This document shows positions 52,285-64,000 of a stretch of 64,000 nt of DNA, piece by piece (positions within the stretch are counted from its first letter, which is position 1; every line of letters starts with the position of its first letter). The stretch comes from Gammaproteobacteria bacterium. Lineage in GTDB: Bacteria; Pseudomonadota; Gammaproteobacteria; Pseudomonadales; Pseudomonadaceae. Below the pieces are notes generated by a model, which worked only from the letters and a program-made list of their open reading frames with translations, made no database searches and had not been told where the DNA came from. The stretch covers positions 18,724 to 82,723 of the forward strand of contig JAHJYA010000094.1 in the NCBI GenBank assembly GCA_018826895.1, given 5' to 3'. A program made the position numbers and the translations under genes.

Positions 52285-53109
52285 ATGGAATTCGGTCTGC
52301 GCGAATGGCTGATCGTCATCGGTATCATCGTGATTGCCGGCATCTTGTTCGATGGCTGGCGGCGGATGCGGGGCGGTAAAGGCAAGTTGAAGTTCCGACT
52401 CGATCGCACCTTCTCCAATTTACCGGATGACGACAGTGATCCTGACTTGCTCAGCCCGCCGCGTGTAGTCGAGCGCAGTGAGCATCATGAACCGTCGTTG
52501 GATGAACACGACTTGCCGTCCATGAGCGCGCGTGAACTGAACCGCCGACGCCATGGCGAGCCGCAACAGGGTGATCTCAACCTGGGCCTTGATGAGCCCG
52601 TTCCCACGCTGCTCAGTCCGGTCGATGAGGCACAGAGCGCGGACGCGCCAGCCAAGCCGAGCAAGGAGCTGCCGCCGGTCGAAGAGGTGCTGGTGATCAA
52701 CGTCATCGCCCGCGACGAAATCGGCTTCAAAGGCCCTGCACTGCTGCAGAACATTCTTGAAAGTGGTCTGCGCTTTGGCGAGATGGATATTTTCCACCGC
52801 CACGAAAGCATGGCGGGGAATGGCGAGGTGCTGTTCTCCATGGCCAACGCGCTCAAGCCAGGTACATTCGACCTGGATGACATCGAAGGTTTCAGCACCC
52901 GTGCGGTGAGCTTCTTCCTCGGGCTGCCGGGGCCGCGTCATCCGAAACAGGCGTTCGATGTGATGGTCGCTGCGGCACGCAAGCTGGCCCATGAGCTCAA
53001 TGGTGAGCTCAAGGACGATCAGCGCAGCGTGATGACCGCGCAAACTATCGAGCACTATCGCCAGCGCATCGTCGAGTACGAGCGCCGCCAGTTGACCAAC
53101 AAGCGCTGA
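52285..53109 (+). CDS. zipA: Cell division protein ZipA
   Basis: The 274-residue protein has an N-terminal membrane anchor ([21 protein letters not shown], about 4-24), a variable charged linker rich in Asp/Pro, and a C-terminal FtsZ-binding domain from about residue 135 ([40 protein letters not shown]). It tethers FtsZ to the membrane at the division site. The 229-bp gap before it (52056-52284) holds no recognisable gene, and may contain its own promoter. Confidence 0.95.
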   Translation: MEFGLREWLIVIGIIVIAGILFDGWRRMRGGKGKLKFRLDRTFSNLPDDDSDPDLLSPPRVVERSEHHEPSLDEHDLPSMSARELNRRRHGEPQQGDLNLGLDEPVPTLLSPVDEAQSADAPAKPSKELPPVEEVLVINVIARDEIGFKGPALLQNILESGLRFGEMDIFHRHESMAGNGEVLFSMANALKPGTFDLDDIEGFSTRAVSFFLGLPGPRHPKQAFDVMVAAARKLAHELNGELKDDQRSVMTAQTIEHYRQRIVEYERRQLTNKR

Positions 53110-53127
53110 GCCCCTGCGCCGCGCTAG

Positions 53128-55593
<2,466 letters not shown>

Positions 55594-55652
55594 CGGCTGA
55601 GAGGCTGGCGGACTGCTGCGGCTGTGCCGTCGGCAGCCCGCGTTGCGGTCGC

Positions 55653-55931
55653 TTAGTTGATCGCGTCGGTCAAGGCTTTGGCCGGTACGTACTTAACGAC
55701 TTTCTTGGCTGCGATTTCGATGGCTTTGCCGGTTTGCGGGTTACGGCCGGTGCGGGCCGGGCGCTCGCTGACCTTCAGTTTGCCGATGCCTGGCAGGGTA
55801 ATTTCGTCGCCGTTTTCCAGCGCATCGCTGACGATTTCGCTGAGCTGCTCGAGAGCGGCACGCACGGTCGCTTTCGGGGTGTCGATGGCTTCGGCGATAT
55901 CACTGATCAGTTGGTCTTTGGTCATGGCCAT
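55653..55931 (-). CDS. HU-family nucleoid protein
   Basis: The 92-residue protein has the HU fold: DQLISDIAEAIDTPKATVRAALEQL and the DNA-binding arm PGIGKLKVSERPARTGRNPQTGKAIEIAAKKVVKYVPAKAL. It bends and compacts DNA as a dimer. ATG 55931 follows AAGGAG at 7 nt, so it is preferred over ATG 55925. It converges with ligA. Confidence 0.9.
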   Translation of the reverse strand: MAMTKDQLISDIAEAIDTPKATVRAALEQLSEIVSDALENGDEITLPGIGKLKVSERPARTGRNPQTGKAIEIAAKKVVKYVPAKALTDAIN

Positions 55932-56157
55932 GCGGATGCTCCTTGGATAATGGGGATGGCGCTGAAAAAGCCCGCGCAGGGTAGCGGGATTCTGCCGCTG
56001 ACGCACCCTGTGTACGGGTGCGGCGCTGTTGGGCCAGGTTGTGACTGCAAGTGTGCGCAGAAATTCAACAGGGCATGGCAGTCATGCAAAAGTGGTGACG
56101 CGTAGCGGCCGACCCTGAACTACGCTGGTGGTATCGGGCCATTATTGGAGAGCCGTC

Positions 56158-57792
56158 ATGCCGAGCGCCTTCGCTGATCTGGGGTTTCGTTGGAAGATAG
56201 CCTTACCCATTCTGCTACTGGCGGTATTGCTGGTCAGCATGGGGGTTCTGGGCATGCGAGGCATCGGCCAGGTCGCCGAGTCCAGCACCTTGCTGACGCA
56301 GCGTTTTCTGCCAGGGATCAGCCTGTTGCTGAATGCCGACCGGGATCTCTATCAAGCCTTTGTGGCAGAGCGCAGCAGCCTGGATTCTGATGCGGATGAG
56401 CATGTCTCTGCACTCAAGGCGTCACATGCTGAGAACCTGCAGCAGGCTTACGACCGGGTACATGCGTTCGCGGCCATGCAACCTTCGGCCGAAGCCTTGC
56501 AGCTGGTGGCACAGTTCGATCGCGGCTTCGAGCGCTGGAAGGCGACCTCGTTGCAGGTCCTGGCTCTGCGCGACAGCGACTCCGCAGCAGCCAGCGCGCT
56601 GAGCTTCGGCGCCAGCGAGGAGCAGTTCGAGGGCATGCGCGATGCCATCGACAAGCTGGGTGAGATGGAGGATGCCTTGGCTCAACAGGAAGGCGCCTCG
56701 GCGATTGCCTTGGGCGACTCCTTGCGCTGGCAGCAAGGTCTGATCATTAGTGGCGGCCTGCTGTTTTGCCTGGTACTGGTGATTGGCTTCCCTATTTTGG
56801 TGACGCGCCCACTGCAATCGCTGTTGCACCGCATCGAGCAGATTGCCGATGGCGATGGCGACCTGCGTGTGCGTCTGGATGTCAGCTCACGGGATGAGCT
56901 AGGGCAACTGAGTCTGGCGTTCAACCGTTTTCTGGACAAGCTGCAACCATTGATCAAGGAAGTCGGTCGTGTGACCGACGAGGTAGCCGATTCAGCGCAG
57001 AACTTGGCTGGCTTGGCAGCCGCCAACGATAAGTTGATCAGCAGTGAGCATGCAGCCGTGGATCAGGTTAGTACGGCGGCCACCGAAATGACGGCCGCGG
57101 TGCATGAGGTGGCGCGCAATGCTCAGAGTGCTGCGGATGCTGCGCGACAAGCAGAAACGCAATCACGCGAGGGTGCGCGGGTAGTAGGTGCCACCATTCA
57201 CTCGATTCGCCAGTTGGCCGTCGAGGTCGAGAGTGCATCGAGCAGCATTCAGACCCTGGAGCAGGAGGCCGCCAATATCGGTGCGGTGCTGGCGGTGATC
57301 AAGGGGATTGCCGAACAGACCAATCTGCTGGCGCTCAATGCGGCTATCGAGGCGGCGCGAGCCGGTGAGCAAGGGCGTGGGTTTGCCGTGGTAGCCGACG
57401 AGGTTAGGGCCTTGGCGGCGCGTACCCAGGAGTCGACCAAGGATATTCAGGAGATGATCCAGCGCCTGCAGGTCGGTGTACAGAATGCCGTCAAGGCCAC
57501 GCACTCCGGTAGCACTCGGGCGCGGGAAAGTGTCGAGCAGGCTGCTGGGGTCGATCAGGCTCTGGCGGTTACCGGCGACTCGGTTCAGCGGATCAACGAC
57601 ATGGCGGCGCAGATCGCTACGGCCTGTGAAGAGCAGAGCAGCGTGACCGAGGAGATCGCTCGCAATATCAGCGATATTCGCGAACTGTCCAACGAGGCGG
57701 CGTCCACTTCCGAGCGCAGTTCGCGGGCCAGCCAGCACCTGTCAGAGTTGTCCACGGGGCTGGCGCAGTTAGTCGGGCGTTTTCGTGTGTAG
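56158..57792 (+). CDS. Methyl-accepting chemotaxis protein
   Basis: The 544-residue protein has two membrane helices (about 14-34 and 195-215) around a periplasmic four-helix sensor, a HAMP domain (about 215-270) and a cytoplasmic signalling domain with the hairpin tip [32 protein letters not shown] near 400. The ligand is unknown. ATG 56158 follows TTGGAGAG; a start 30 nt earlier is less likely. Confidence 0.93.
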   Translation: MPSAFADLGFRWKIALPILLLAVLLVSMGVLGMRGIGQVAESSTLLTQRFLPGISLLLNADRDLYQAFVAERSSLDSDADEHVSALKASHAENLQQAYDRVHAFAAMQPSAEALQLVAQFDRGFERWKATSLQVLALRDSDSAAASALSFGASEEQFEGMRDAIDKLGEMEDALAQQEGASAIALGDSLRWQQGLIISGGLLFCLVLVIGFPILVTRPLQSLLHRIEQIADGDGDLRVRLDVSSRDELGQLSLAFNRFLDKLQPLIKEVGRVTDEVADSAQNLAGLAAANDKLISSEHAAVDQVSTAATEMTAAVHEVARNAQSAADAARQAETQSREGARVVGATIHSIRQLAVEVESASSSIQTLEQEAANIGAVLAVIKGIAEQTNLLALNAAIEAARAGEQGRGFAVVADEVRALAARTQESTKDIQEMIQRLQVGVQNAVKATHSGSTRARESVEQAAGVDQALAVTGDSVQRINDMAAQIATACEEQSSVTEEIARNISDIRELSNEAASTSERSSRASQHLSELSTGLAQLVGRFRV

Positions 57793-57823
57793 ATCTGTTT
57801 GCAGCGCTAAGTGCTTGAAGCGG

Positions 57824-57851
57824 TTGTAAGTTCAGGCCAAGCCGGTACAAT
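57824..57851 (+). promoter_or_regulatory. Promoter of the SRP RNA gene
   Basis: TTGTAA (57824-57829), a 16-bp spacer and TACAAT (57846-57851) lie about 33 bp before the mature RNA. Confidence 0.6.
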
Positions 57852-57883
57852 GGCGCGGCTCGCTGCTTAGTGAGCTGCGTTAT

Positions 57884-57993
57884 GGTGGGCCTGCCGGTCC
57901 CCCCGCAACGATTACCCGTGAACCTGGTCAGATCCGGAAGGAAGCAGCCACAGCGGGAACATTGTGTGCCGGGGTGTGGCTGGTAGGTCCGCC
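57884..57993 (+). ncRNA. ffs: Signal recognition particle RNA (4.5S)
   Basis: The conserved tip is present: GGTCAGATCCGGAAGGAAGC followed by AGCCACAGCGGGAAC, and GTGTGCCGGGGTGTGGCTGG on the return strand. The ends GGTGGGCCTGCC (57884) and GGTAGGTCCGCC (ending 57993) pair to close the long hairpin. The RNA binds Ffh and targets membrane proteins to the translocon. A short GCCCGTTCGGGC hairpin follows at about 58004; exact ends are approximate. Confidence 0.95.
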
Positions 57994-58081
57994 TCCATCT
58001 TTGCCCGTTCGGGCGGCTAGTCGAAAATCTTAGTTTATCCCCTGTCACAGCTCGCGGCTGATCAAGCGTGCGCGCATAAAA

Positions 58082-58105
58082 AAGCCCCGCATGAAAGCGA
58101 GGCTT
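58082..58105 (-). terminator. Terminator of the DUF3509-like gene
   Basis: On the minus strand AAGCCTCGC (58105-58097), a six-base loop and GCGGGGCTT (58090-58082) form a stem with one mismatch, followed by TTTT. It lies just after the gene at 58123. Confidence 0.85.
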
Positions 58106-58122
58106 GAGTTGTGCGTGCTGCG

Positions 58123-58410
58123 TCAGGCGGCGTGGTAGTTGAGTACGCTGTCCTGCTCCTTGAGCGCTTTGCGCATTTCGGCAGGGATGCTGCCTGAGCG
58201 CACGGCCAGCTCCAGGCGGATATCTTCCAGGCTCTGGGCAAATGCCTGCGCATCGTTGAGCTGGGTGACACTCAGTACGCGGCTGTAAGCGGTGGTGTCG
58301 GCCTCGCCGAGCAGTGACAGCACAATGCTGCCGTCCGGGCGAGGTTTGCTGAAGGTGGCGCGTAGCGGGGCGAACAACTGTTCGACGAACTGCTGGTTCG
58401 TGTTATCCAT
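58123..58410 (-). CDS. Small DUF3509-like protein
   Basis: The 95-residue protein has the plan FAPLRATFSKPRPDGSIVLSLLGEADTTAYSRVLSVTQLNDAQ plus a C-terminal helix. This matches the short DUF3509-type proteins of Pseudomonas by general pattern (two beta strands after an RPDGS turn, then helices). Function unknown. A terminator follows. Confidence 0.6.
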   Translation of the reverse strand: MDNTNQQFVEQLFAPLRATFSKPRPDGSIVLSLLGEADTTAYSRVLSVTQLNDAQAFAQSLEDIRLELAVRSGSIPAEMRKALKEQDSVLNYHAA

Positions 58411-58476
58411 GACCGTACTCCATCCTGTAAGGGTGATCCCCTTCGACGCCGGTGGATGGATAAAGTTCCTTTTTGC

Positions 58477-58698
58477 TCAGGCAGTTAGCGACTGACGCGC
58501 GCGCTCAATGACCTGCTGCAGCGATTCATCGCTGTACTGGCCGGGGTAGAGGCGCTGACTGTGGCGGGCGATGCCTGCCTGGTTGACGATGGTGAAGCTG
58601 AAGCTGCCTTTGCGTGCGGCCATGATGTGGCAATCGAATGGCGAAAAGGCTTGGGTGAGGGTGCGCATGGCAGCCTGGATTTGGTGTTGAGTAGTCAT
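58477..58698 (-). CDS. Small DUF3509-like protein, second copy
   Basis: The 73-residue protein (LTQAFSPFDCHIMAARKGSFSFTIVNQAGIARHSQRLYPGQYSDES then a helix) has the same plan as the gene downstream, so the two look like diverged paralogues. ATG 58698 follows AGGAACA. The stretch 58699-59143 before dnaX holds no gene that can be supported. Confidence 0.55.
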   Translation of the reverse strand: MTTQHQIQAAMRTLTQAFSPFDCHIMAARKGSFSFTIVNQAGIARHSQRLYPGQYSDESLQQVIERARQSLTA

Positions 58699-59143
58699 TG
58701 TGTTGTGTTCCTGAAACAAGCAGGCGCATCAGTGCGCCGGATAAAGCTCCAACACTCGAAAAAGCTCGAGGGCGTTAATTCAATGGGAGCTGGACTGCAC
58801 GCAAAAGTTCCGGTTGCGAAACCTGGGCGCGGTCGGTACGTCGGAGGCGGGCCTGAGTCGGCGCAAATGCGCAGGGCCAGATCAGTCAGCAGGTTGGGGT
58901 CTGAAGCGGTTGCCGCAGGGTCAGATCGAATCGATCTGGGCGGGCAGGCTTGGAATCCAGCGAGGAGGGCACGAAGTGCTCGGTGACTTACAGCGTGGTA
59001 CGAACGGGGCGCAGCATACGCTTAAGCCCGGATAATGACCAGCCCATTCATCAGTCTGGCCCAGCGAGGCGTCTGCGGATGCAATTTGGCCGTTGCTCCG
59101 CTAGGATTAGCCCACTTTTGCTTTCCTCTCGCGACGGTTTTCA

Positions 59144-61195
59144 ATGAGTTATCAGGTTCTTGCACGTAAATGGCGTCCGCGTTCGTTCCGCGAAATGGTC
59201 GGCCAGACCCATGTGCTCAAGGCATTGATCAATGCGCTCGACAGTCAGCGCCTGCACCATGCCTACCTGTTTACTGGTACGCGGGGTGTGGGCAAGACCA
59301 CGATTGCACGCATTATCGCCAAGTGCCTGAACTGCGAAACCGGTATCAGCTCGACGCCCTGTGGCGTCTGCTCGGTGTGCCGGGAGATCGACGAGGGGCG
59401 TTTTGTCGACCTGATCGAGGTGGACGCGGCGAGCCGTACCAAGGTCGAGGACACCCGCGAACTGCTCGATAACGTGCAATATTCGCCGAGCCGCGGGCGC
59501 TTCAAGGTCTACCTGATCGACGAAGTGCACATGCTCTCCACCAGCTCGTTCAACGCGCTGCTCAAAACCCTGGAAGAGCCACCGCCCCATGTGAAGTTTC
59601 TGCTGGCCACCACGGACCCACAGAAGCTGCCCGTCACGGTGCTGTCGCGCTGCTTGCAGTTCTCGCTGAAGAACATGCCGCCCGAGCGGGTGGTCGAGCA
59701 TCTGGATCATGTCCTGACTGCCGAGAACATCCCGTTCGAGAATGATGCGCTGTGGCTGCTGGGTCGCGCTGCTGATGGCTCGATGCGCGACGCCATGAGC
59801 CTAACCGACCAGGCGATTGCCTTCGGTGAAGGCAAGGTACTGGCGGCGGACGTGCGGGCAATGCTCGGCACCCTCGATCACGGTCAGGTCTACGGTGTGT
59901 TGCAGGCGTTGCTTGAGGGCGACGCTCGCGGGCTGATCGAGGCGGTTCGTCACTTGGCCGAGCAGGGCCCGGACTGGAACGGTGTGCTCGCCGAAATACT
60001 CAACGTATTGCACCGCGTGGCCATCGCTCAGGCGTTGCCAGATGCTGTGGACAATGGGCAGGGCGATCGGGAGCGGGTGCTGGGGCTGGCCGAGGCGCTG
60101 CCCGCCGAAGATGTACAGTTCTACTACCAGATGGGCCTGATCGGCCGCCGTGACCTGCCCTTGGCGCCGGACCCGCGCAGCGGCTTCGAGATGCTGCTGC
60201 TACGCATGTTGGCGTTCCGACCGGCAGATACGGGTGATGCGCCGAGGGTGGTGCTAAAGCCGCTGGGGATTAGCCAGGCCACTGCTGATCCCACGGACAA
60301 ACCGGTGGCCGGCGCGGTAATAAGCCCGCCGGTTGCTCCTGTTGCCACTGTGCCGGAGACGCTGCCTGCTGCCGTTCCGGAGCCTTCGCCTGCTGTAATA
60401 GAGGACGCACCTGTCGCTGTGCCTGAAGCCGAGCTCAGCGCTGCTGCTGAACCTGCTGCTGAGGCACCTGTGGCAGACGCTGCGCCGGCGACACCTGAGC
60501 CAGAGGTCGAGGCACCTATACCTGCACCTGGCCCCGTGATTGATCTGCCCTGGGAAGAACCAGCCGCGCCGGCCGTGTCTGCGCCTGAGGTGGCAGCGGC
60601 TTCTGTATCCGCCCCCGAGGCTGACGAAATGCCGGTTGTGGCTGTGGCGAGCGAGGAGGTCCCGTTCGCCGATGATGAGCCGCCCCCCGGCGATTATGAT
60701 TATGTGGAGATGAGTGCCGAGGCACTCGACTACGATTTCGAGGCGGTCGCGCCTGAGCAGGAAGCAGAACCGGCCCCGGCTGCGCAGCCCGCTACAGGCC
60801 TGGCGGCCGATTGGTTGGAGCTGTTTCCTGCTCTGGGCTTGTCGGGCATGACCGGCAGCATTGGCGCCAATTGCACGCTGGTCGCGGTTGAGGGTGATCG
60901 TTGGTCGCTGCACCTTGATCCTGGGCACAGCGCACTGTTCAACCCGACACAGCAGCGCCGCCTCAACGATGCACTGAACCAACACCTGGGGCGCGCGATT
61001 GATCTGCAGATCGAATTGCGTACCCCTGAGCAGGAAACCCCGGCGCAGGCGGCAGCGCGCCGCCGGGCCAACCGCCAGCGTGAGGCTGAGACCTCAATCC
61101 AGAGCGACCCGCTGGTACAGCAGATGATTCAGCAGTTCGGTGCCGTGATTCGCGCGGACAGCATCGAACCTTTTGATCCCGCCGTTAACCCCTGA
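59144..61195 (+). CDS. dnaX: DNA polymerase III subunits gamma/tau
   Basis: The 683-residue protein has an AAA+ clamp-loader domain with Walker A GTRGVGKT at 45-52, zinc-binding Cys64, Cys73, Cys76 and Cys79, Walker B LIDEVHMLS near 124 and SRC motif VLSRCLQFSLK near 166. A long Ala/Pro/Glu-rich linker (about 375-540) leads to the tau domain that binds the polymerase. It loads the sliding clamp and couples the replisome. No A-AAA-AAG slippery site like that of E. coli was seen. Confidence 0.97.
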   Translation: MSYQVLARKWRPRSFREMVGQTHVLKALINALDSQRLHHAYLFTGTRGVGKTTIARIIAKCLNCETGISSTPCGVCSVCREIDEGRFVDLIEVDAASRTKVEDTRELLDNVQYSPSRGRFKVYLIDEVHMLSTSSFNALLKTLEEPPPHVKFLLATTDPQKLPVTVLSRCLQFSLKNMPPERVVEHLDHVLTAENIPFENDALWLLGRAADGSMRDAMSLTDQAIAFGEGKVLAADVRAMLGTLDHGQVYGVLQALLEGDARGLIEAVRHLAEQGPDWNGVLAEILNVLHRVAIAQALPDAVDNGQGDRERVLGLAEALPAEDVQFYYQMGLIGRRDLPLAPDPRSGFEMLLLRMLAFRPADTGDAPRVVLKPLGISQATADPTDKPVAGAVISPPVAPVATVPETLPAAVPEPSPAVIEDAPVAVPEAELSAAAEPAAEAPVADAAPATPEPEVEAPIPAPGPVIDLPWEEPAAPAVSAPEVAAASVSAPEADEMPVVAVASEEVPFADDEPPPGDYDYVEMSAEALDYDFEAVAPEQEAEPAPAAQPATGLAADWLELFPALGLSGMTGSIGANCTLVAVEGDRWSLHLDPGHSALFNPTQQRRLNDALNQHLGRAIDLQIELRTPEQETPAQAAARRRANRQREAETSIQSDPLVQQMIQQFGAVIRADSIEPFDPAVNP

Positions 61196-61213
61196 TTACG
61201 AGGAACTCGCACC

Positions 61214-61540
61214 ATGATGAAAGGTGGAATGGCCGGCCTGATGAAGCAGGCTCAGCAGATGCAGGAAAAAATGCAGAAGATGCAGGAAGAGTTGGCTAAT
61301 GCCGAGGTCACCGGGCAATCCGGTGCGGGCCTGGTCAGCGTGGTAATGACCGGTCGTCACGACGTCAAACGCGTCAGCCTGGATGACAGCCTGATGCAGG
61401 AAGACAAGGAAATCCTCGAAGACCTCATCGCTGCTGCAGTCAACGATGCCGTGCGCAAGATCGAGCAGAACAGCCAGGACAAAATGTCCGGGATGACGGC
61501 AGGGATGCAGCTGCCCCCCGGCTTCAAAATGCCCTTCTGA
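61214..61540 (+). CDS. ybaB: Nucleoid-associated protein YbaB/EbfC
   Basis: The 108-residue protein starts with [20 protein letters not shown] and has the YbaB core [29 protein letters not shown]. It binds DNA as a dimer. It lies 18 bp after dnaX and before recR, the conserved dnaX-ybaB-recR order. Confidence 0.95.
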   Translation: MMKGGMAGLMKQAQQMQEKMQKMQEELANAEVTGQSGAGLVSVVMTGRHDVKRVSLDDSLMQEDKEILEDLIAAAVNDAVRKIEQNSQDKMSGMTAGMQLPPGFKMPF

Positions 61541-61723
61541 CAGACCCCGTGCCGTCCAGTCGACGCACATGGCGGCGTTGCCGGTGAACTCAGAGTCCTC
61601 ATGTGCTCCAGCACACTGCGGCTCCTCGTCCACCGGCGCCTTGCCCTGCACGCCGCCTGATCGCCACTCTTAGCGAGTCGATCGCATGTGTCGGGTCGGT
61701 CGAATGGCGATCTGATTCGCTGC

Positions 61724-61785
61724 GTAGCCCGGATGCAATCCGGGCGTGTTGTATGTCTTGTTGCCCCGGATTGCATTCGGGCTAC
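61724..61785. repeat. GTAGCCCGGAT inverted repeat before recR
   Basis: GTAGCCCGGATGCAATCCGG (from 61724) and CCCGGATTGCATTCGGGCTA (61765-61784) form nearly complementary arms around about 20 nt. This dispersed repeat is common in Pseudomonas chromosomes. It separates ybaB from recR by a longer gap (262 bp) than in many relatives. The rest of 61541-61723 is featureless. Confidence 0.75.
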
Positions 61786-61802
61786 CAATCTGTAGGAACA
61801 CC

Positions 61803-62402
61803 ATGAGTTTCAGCCCGCTGATCCGCCAATTGATCGACTCTCTGCGTATTCTCCCCGGCGTTGGCCAGAAGACTGCGCAGCGCATGGCCCTGCAGATGCT
61901 CGAGCGCGATCGCAGTGGCGCATTGCGCCTGGCGCAGGCGCTCACCCAGGCGATGGAAGGGGTCGGTCATTGTCGGCAGTGTCGCAGCCTGAGTGAGGAT
62001 GAGGTCTGTCACCTGTGTCTGGACCCACGCCGCGACGACAGCCTGCTGTGTGTGGTCGAAGGGCCGATGGATGTTTACGCCGTCGAGCACACCGGTTTTC
62101 GCGGGCGTTACTTCGTGCTCAAGGGGCACCTGTCGCCCCTTGATGGCCTTGGTCCCGAGGCTATCGGCATCCCTGATTTGCTCGCACGTATCGAAGCGGG
62201 TGCGTTCAGTGAGGTCATTCTGGCGACCAACCCAACTGTCGAAGGCGAAGCCACTGCCCATTACATTGCCCAGTTGTTGGCCAACAAGGGCCTGATCGCC
62301 TCGCGCATTGCCCATGGTATGCCGCTGGGCGGCGAGCTGGAGCTTGTCGATGGCGGTACCTTGGCTCATTCGATTGCCGGGCGACGGCCGATCGTCGTCT
62401 GA
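61803..62402 (+). CDS. recR: Recombination protein RecR
   Basis: The 199-residue protein has a helix-hairpin-helix ([14 protein letters not shown], 16-29), zinc-finger Cys57, Cys60, Cys69 and Cys72, and a Toprim domain ([17 protein letters not shown]). It works with RecO/RecF to load RecA at gaps. ATG 61803 follows AGGAA and fits the family N-terminus. Confidence 0.95.
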   Translation: MSFSPLIRQLIDSLRILPGVGQKTAQRMALQMLERDRSGALRLAQALTQAMEGVGHCRQCRSLSEDEVCHLCLDPRRDDSLLCVVEGPMDVYAVEHTGFRGRYFVLKGHLSPLDGLGPEAIGIPDLLARIEAGAFSEVILATNPTVEGEATAHYIAQLLANKGLIASRIAHGMPLGGELELVDGGTLAHSIAGRRPIVV

Positions 62403-62530
62403 TTCCGTCGGCTGCGCAGTGGATGCGCTGGCCCTAGGCGTATCTGGCGTGGTTTCTGGCTGATCTCCTGTCTTGCTAGCCAAGCAAGCGCTCGGTTAGT
62501 TTGTGGGCCTATCCGCTAATGGAGTCGCCC

Positions 62531-63679
62531 ATGCCTGCCTTGCCCGATTATTTCGACGAGACTCACCAGCTGGTGCGTGATTCGGTGCGACGCTTTGTCG
62601 AGCGCGAGATCCTGCCGCATATCGATGAGTGGGAAGAGGCTGAGTCGTTTCCCCGTGAGCTGTATCGCAAGGCCGGTGCTGCCGGCATTCTCGGTATCGG
62701 TTATCCCGAACAGTATGGCGGCAGTCATGAGGGTGATCTTTTCGCCAAGGTCGCGGCCAGCGAGGAGCTGATGCGCAGTGGCTCGGGCGGTCTGGTTGCA
62801 GGCCTGGGCTCGCTGGATATCGGTTTGCCGCCGGTGCTCAAGTGGGCCAAGCCTGCGTTGCGCGAGCAAGTGGTGCCGCAGGTGCTGGCTGGCGAGAAGA
62901 TCATGGCGCTGGCTGTCACCGAGCCCTCTGGCGGCTCGGATGTGGCCAATCTCAAGACGCGTGCCGTTCGCGAAGGTGAGTTCTACCGGGTAAGCGGTAG
63001 CAAGACCTTTATCACCAGTGGTGTGCGGGCGGACTACTACACGGTCGCGGTGCGTACGGGCGGCGAAGGTTTCGGCGGCGTCAGCCTGTTGCTGATCGAG
63101 AAGGGAACACCAGGTTTCAGCGTCGGCCGGCAACTGAAAAAAATGGGCTGGTGGGCATCGGACACGGCCGAGCTGTTCTTCGATGACTGCCGCGTGCCGC
63201 TAGACAATCTGATCGGCGTGGAGAACATGGGCTTTGCCGGGATCATGGCCAACTTCCAGAGCGAACGTCTGTCGCTGGCGATCATGGCCAATATGACGGC
63301 GCAACTGGCGCTCGAAGAGGCCTTGAGATGGGCCAGGGAGCGCGAAGCCTTTGGTAAGCCCATTGGCAAGTTCCAGGTGCTCAAGCATCGGCTTGCGGAA
63401 ATGGCGACCCAGCTGGAAGTGTCGCGCGAGTTCACTTATCGCCAGGCGGCGCAGATGGCGGCTGGCAAAAGTGTGATCAAGGAAATATCCATGGCCAAGA
63501 ATTTCGCCACTGATGTCGCTGACCGTCTGACCTACGATGCGGTGCAGATCATGGGCGGCATGGGCTATATGCGCGAAAGCCTGGTGGAGCGGCTTTACCG
63601 CGACAACCGCATTCTTTCGATTGGCGGTGGCTCGCGTGAAATCATGAACGAGATTATCAGCAAGCAGATGGGCTTATAA
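62531..63679 (+). CDS. Acyl-CoA dehydrogenase
   Basis: The 382-residue flavoprotein has the family motifs VTEPSGGSDVANLKTRAVREG near 133 and FITSGVRADYYTVAVRTG near 160, and a C-terminal helix domain with YDAVQIMGGMGYMRESLVERLYRDNRI near 335 and the GGSREIMNEI end. It oxidises an acyl-CoA to the enoyl-CoA with FAD; the chain type is unknown. ATG 62531 follows GGAG at 6 nt. Confidence 0.9.
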   Translation: MPALPDYFDETHQLVRDSVRRFVEREILPHIDEWEEAESFPRELYRKAGAAGILGIGYPEQYGGSHEGDLFAKVAASEELMRSGSGGLVAGLGSLDIGLPPVLKWAKPALREQVVPQVLAGEKIMALAVTEPSGGSDVANLKTRAVREGEFYRVSGSKTFITSGVRADYYTVAVRTGGEGFGGVSLLLIEKGTPGFSVGRQLKKMGWWASDTAELFFDDCRVPLDNLIGVENMGFAGIMANFQSERLSLAIMANMTAQLALEEALRWAREREAFGKPIGKFQVLKHRLAEMATQLEVSREFTYRQAAQMAAGKSVIKEISMAKNFATDVADRLTYDAVQIMGGMGYMRESLVERLYRDNRILSIGGGSREIMNEIISKQMGL

Positions 63680-63711
63680 GATTGCCGTAAGCGACAAATA
63701 GCAGACAAAAC

Positions 63712-63733
63712 AAACCCCGCGAGCGCGGGGTTT
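63712..63733. terminator. Bidirectional terminator between acyl-CoA dehydrogenase and csp genes
   Basis: AAACCCCGC (63712-63720) and GCGGGGTTT (63725-63733) form a perfect 9-bp stem with a GAGC loop, flanked by A- and T-rich sequence. It serves two convergent genes. Confidence 0.88.
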
Positions 63734-63754
63734 ATTTTGAAACAGGACAGGGGC

Positions 63755-63967
63755 TTAGGCCACCTGTACCTCTTCAGCTTGCATACCTTTCTGACCGCGA
63801 GCGGCCACGTAGGTAACAGTCTGGCCTTCTTTCAGGCTTTTGAAACCGTCGCTTTGGATGGCTTTAAAGTGAACGAAGAGATCATCGCCGCCGTTAGTCG
63901 GGGTAATGAAGCCGAAGCCTTTCTCATCGTTGAACCATTTGACGGTGCCAGTTTCGCGATTTGCCAT
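63755..63967 (-). CDS. Cold-shock-domain protein (CspA family)
   Basis: The 70-residue protein has the RNA-binding motifs KGFGFI (RNP1) and DLFVHF (RNP2) and the usual [15 protein letters not shown] start. It acts as an RNA chaperone. CapB-type paralogues are common in Pseudomonas; which one this is cannot be said. Confidence 0.95.
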   Translation of the reverse strand: MANRETGTVKWFNDEKGFGFITPTNGGDDLFVHFKAIQSDGFKSLKEGQTVTYVAARGQKGMQAEEVQVA

Positions 63968-64000
63968 GGTGTGTCTCTTAAATCGATACGAAGTGCGGTG

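Noticed and set aside
59144..61195. Programmed frameshift in dnaX producing gamma
   Set aside because: No A-AAA-AAG or comparable slippery run followed by a stem was seen in the linker region.

Overview
The window is a 64 kb chromosomal segment from a GC-rich gammaproteobacterium, almost certainly a Pseudomonas. The evidence is the block GntR-smc-zipA-ligA followed by SRP RNA-dnaX-ybaB-recR, the adjoining xdh/guaD/allantoin purine cluster, an OprD-family porin, and many copies of the Pseudomonas REP-type sequence with core GTAGGAGCGAATTTATTCGC. No rRNA, tRNA, CRISPR array, prophage or transposase gene was recognised.

Layout. (1) 0-9.7 kb: the 3' end of a GlxA-type AraC regulator, a DASS-family carboxylate symporter, a caa3-like cytochrome oxidase cluster (subunit II with heme c, a fused subunit I+III, a small membrane protein, CtaG) with two small membrane-protein genes, an ion channel, and a RutR-like TetR regulator. 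(2) 10-15 kb: a DUF2383 protein, an NCS1 nucleobase permease, a D-2-hydroxyacid dehydrogenase and an orphan RsbRD-type histidine kinase. (3) 15-21.7 kb: a tripartite tricarboxylate uptake operon (tctCBA plus OprD porin plus PrpF/GalD-like isomerase) with a divergent LysR regulator. (4) 21.7-23.9 kb: four small AT-richer genes with a recognisable integron attC site, apparently a cassette cluster without an integrase. (5) 24-25.7 kb: a KefB/YbaL-type antiporter. (6) 25.7-32.7 kb: the complete urate-to-glyoxylate pathway (puuD, uraH, uraD, puuE, alc, allA), a LysE exporter and a GntR regulator. (7) 32.7-41.2 kb: an accessory block with a two-component system facing an SDR lipoprotein-nucleotide transporter-MipA operon, then a lipocalin-like/SDR pair facing a LysR regulator. 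(8) 41.3-47.5 kb: xdhA-xdhB-xdhC-guaD. (9) 47.9-64 kb: housekeeping genes.

How the parts fit. Guanine is deaminated by GuaD to xanthine, oxidised by XdhAB (matured by XdhC) to urate, oxidised at the membrane by PuuD, and passed through UraH, UraD, PuuE, Alc and AllA to glyoxylate and urea. Two operator families appear to tie the pathway together. TTGTRTACAA boxes lie at the promoters of puuE, uraH, lysE, the GntR gene at 31962 and the distant NCS1 permease. TGAC-N6-GTCA palindromes, which resemble the RutR operator, lie at the xdhA promoter (two copies), upstream of the TetR gene at 9038 and upstream of the same permease. The permease is therefore a good candidate for the purine importer, and the two regulators are candidates for the two halves of one purine regulon.

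The most interesting less-explained items are the attC-bearing cassette cluster, the two-component/SDR-lipoprotein/nucleotide-transporter/MipA locus with two PmrA-type boxes in its divergent promoter region, and the two-regulator purine regulon. All family calls come from reading the protein sequences by eye. No database search was run.
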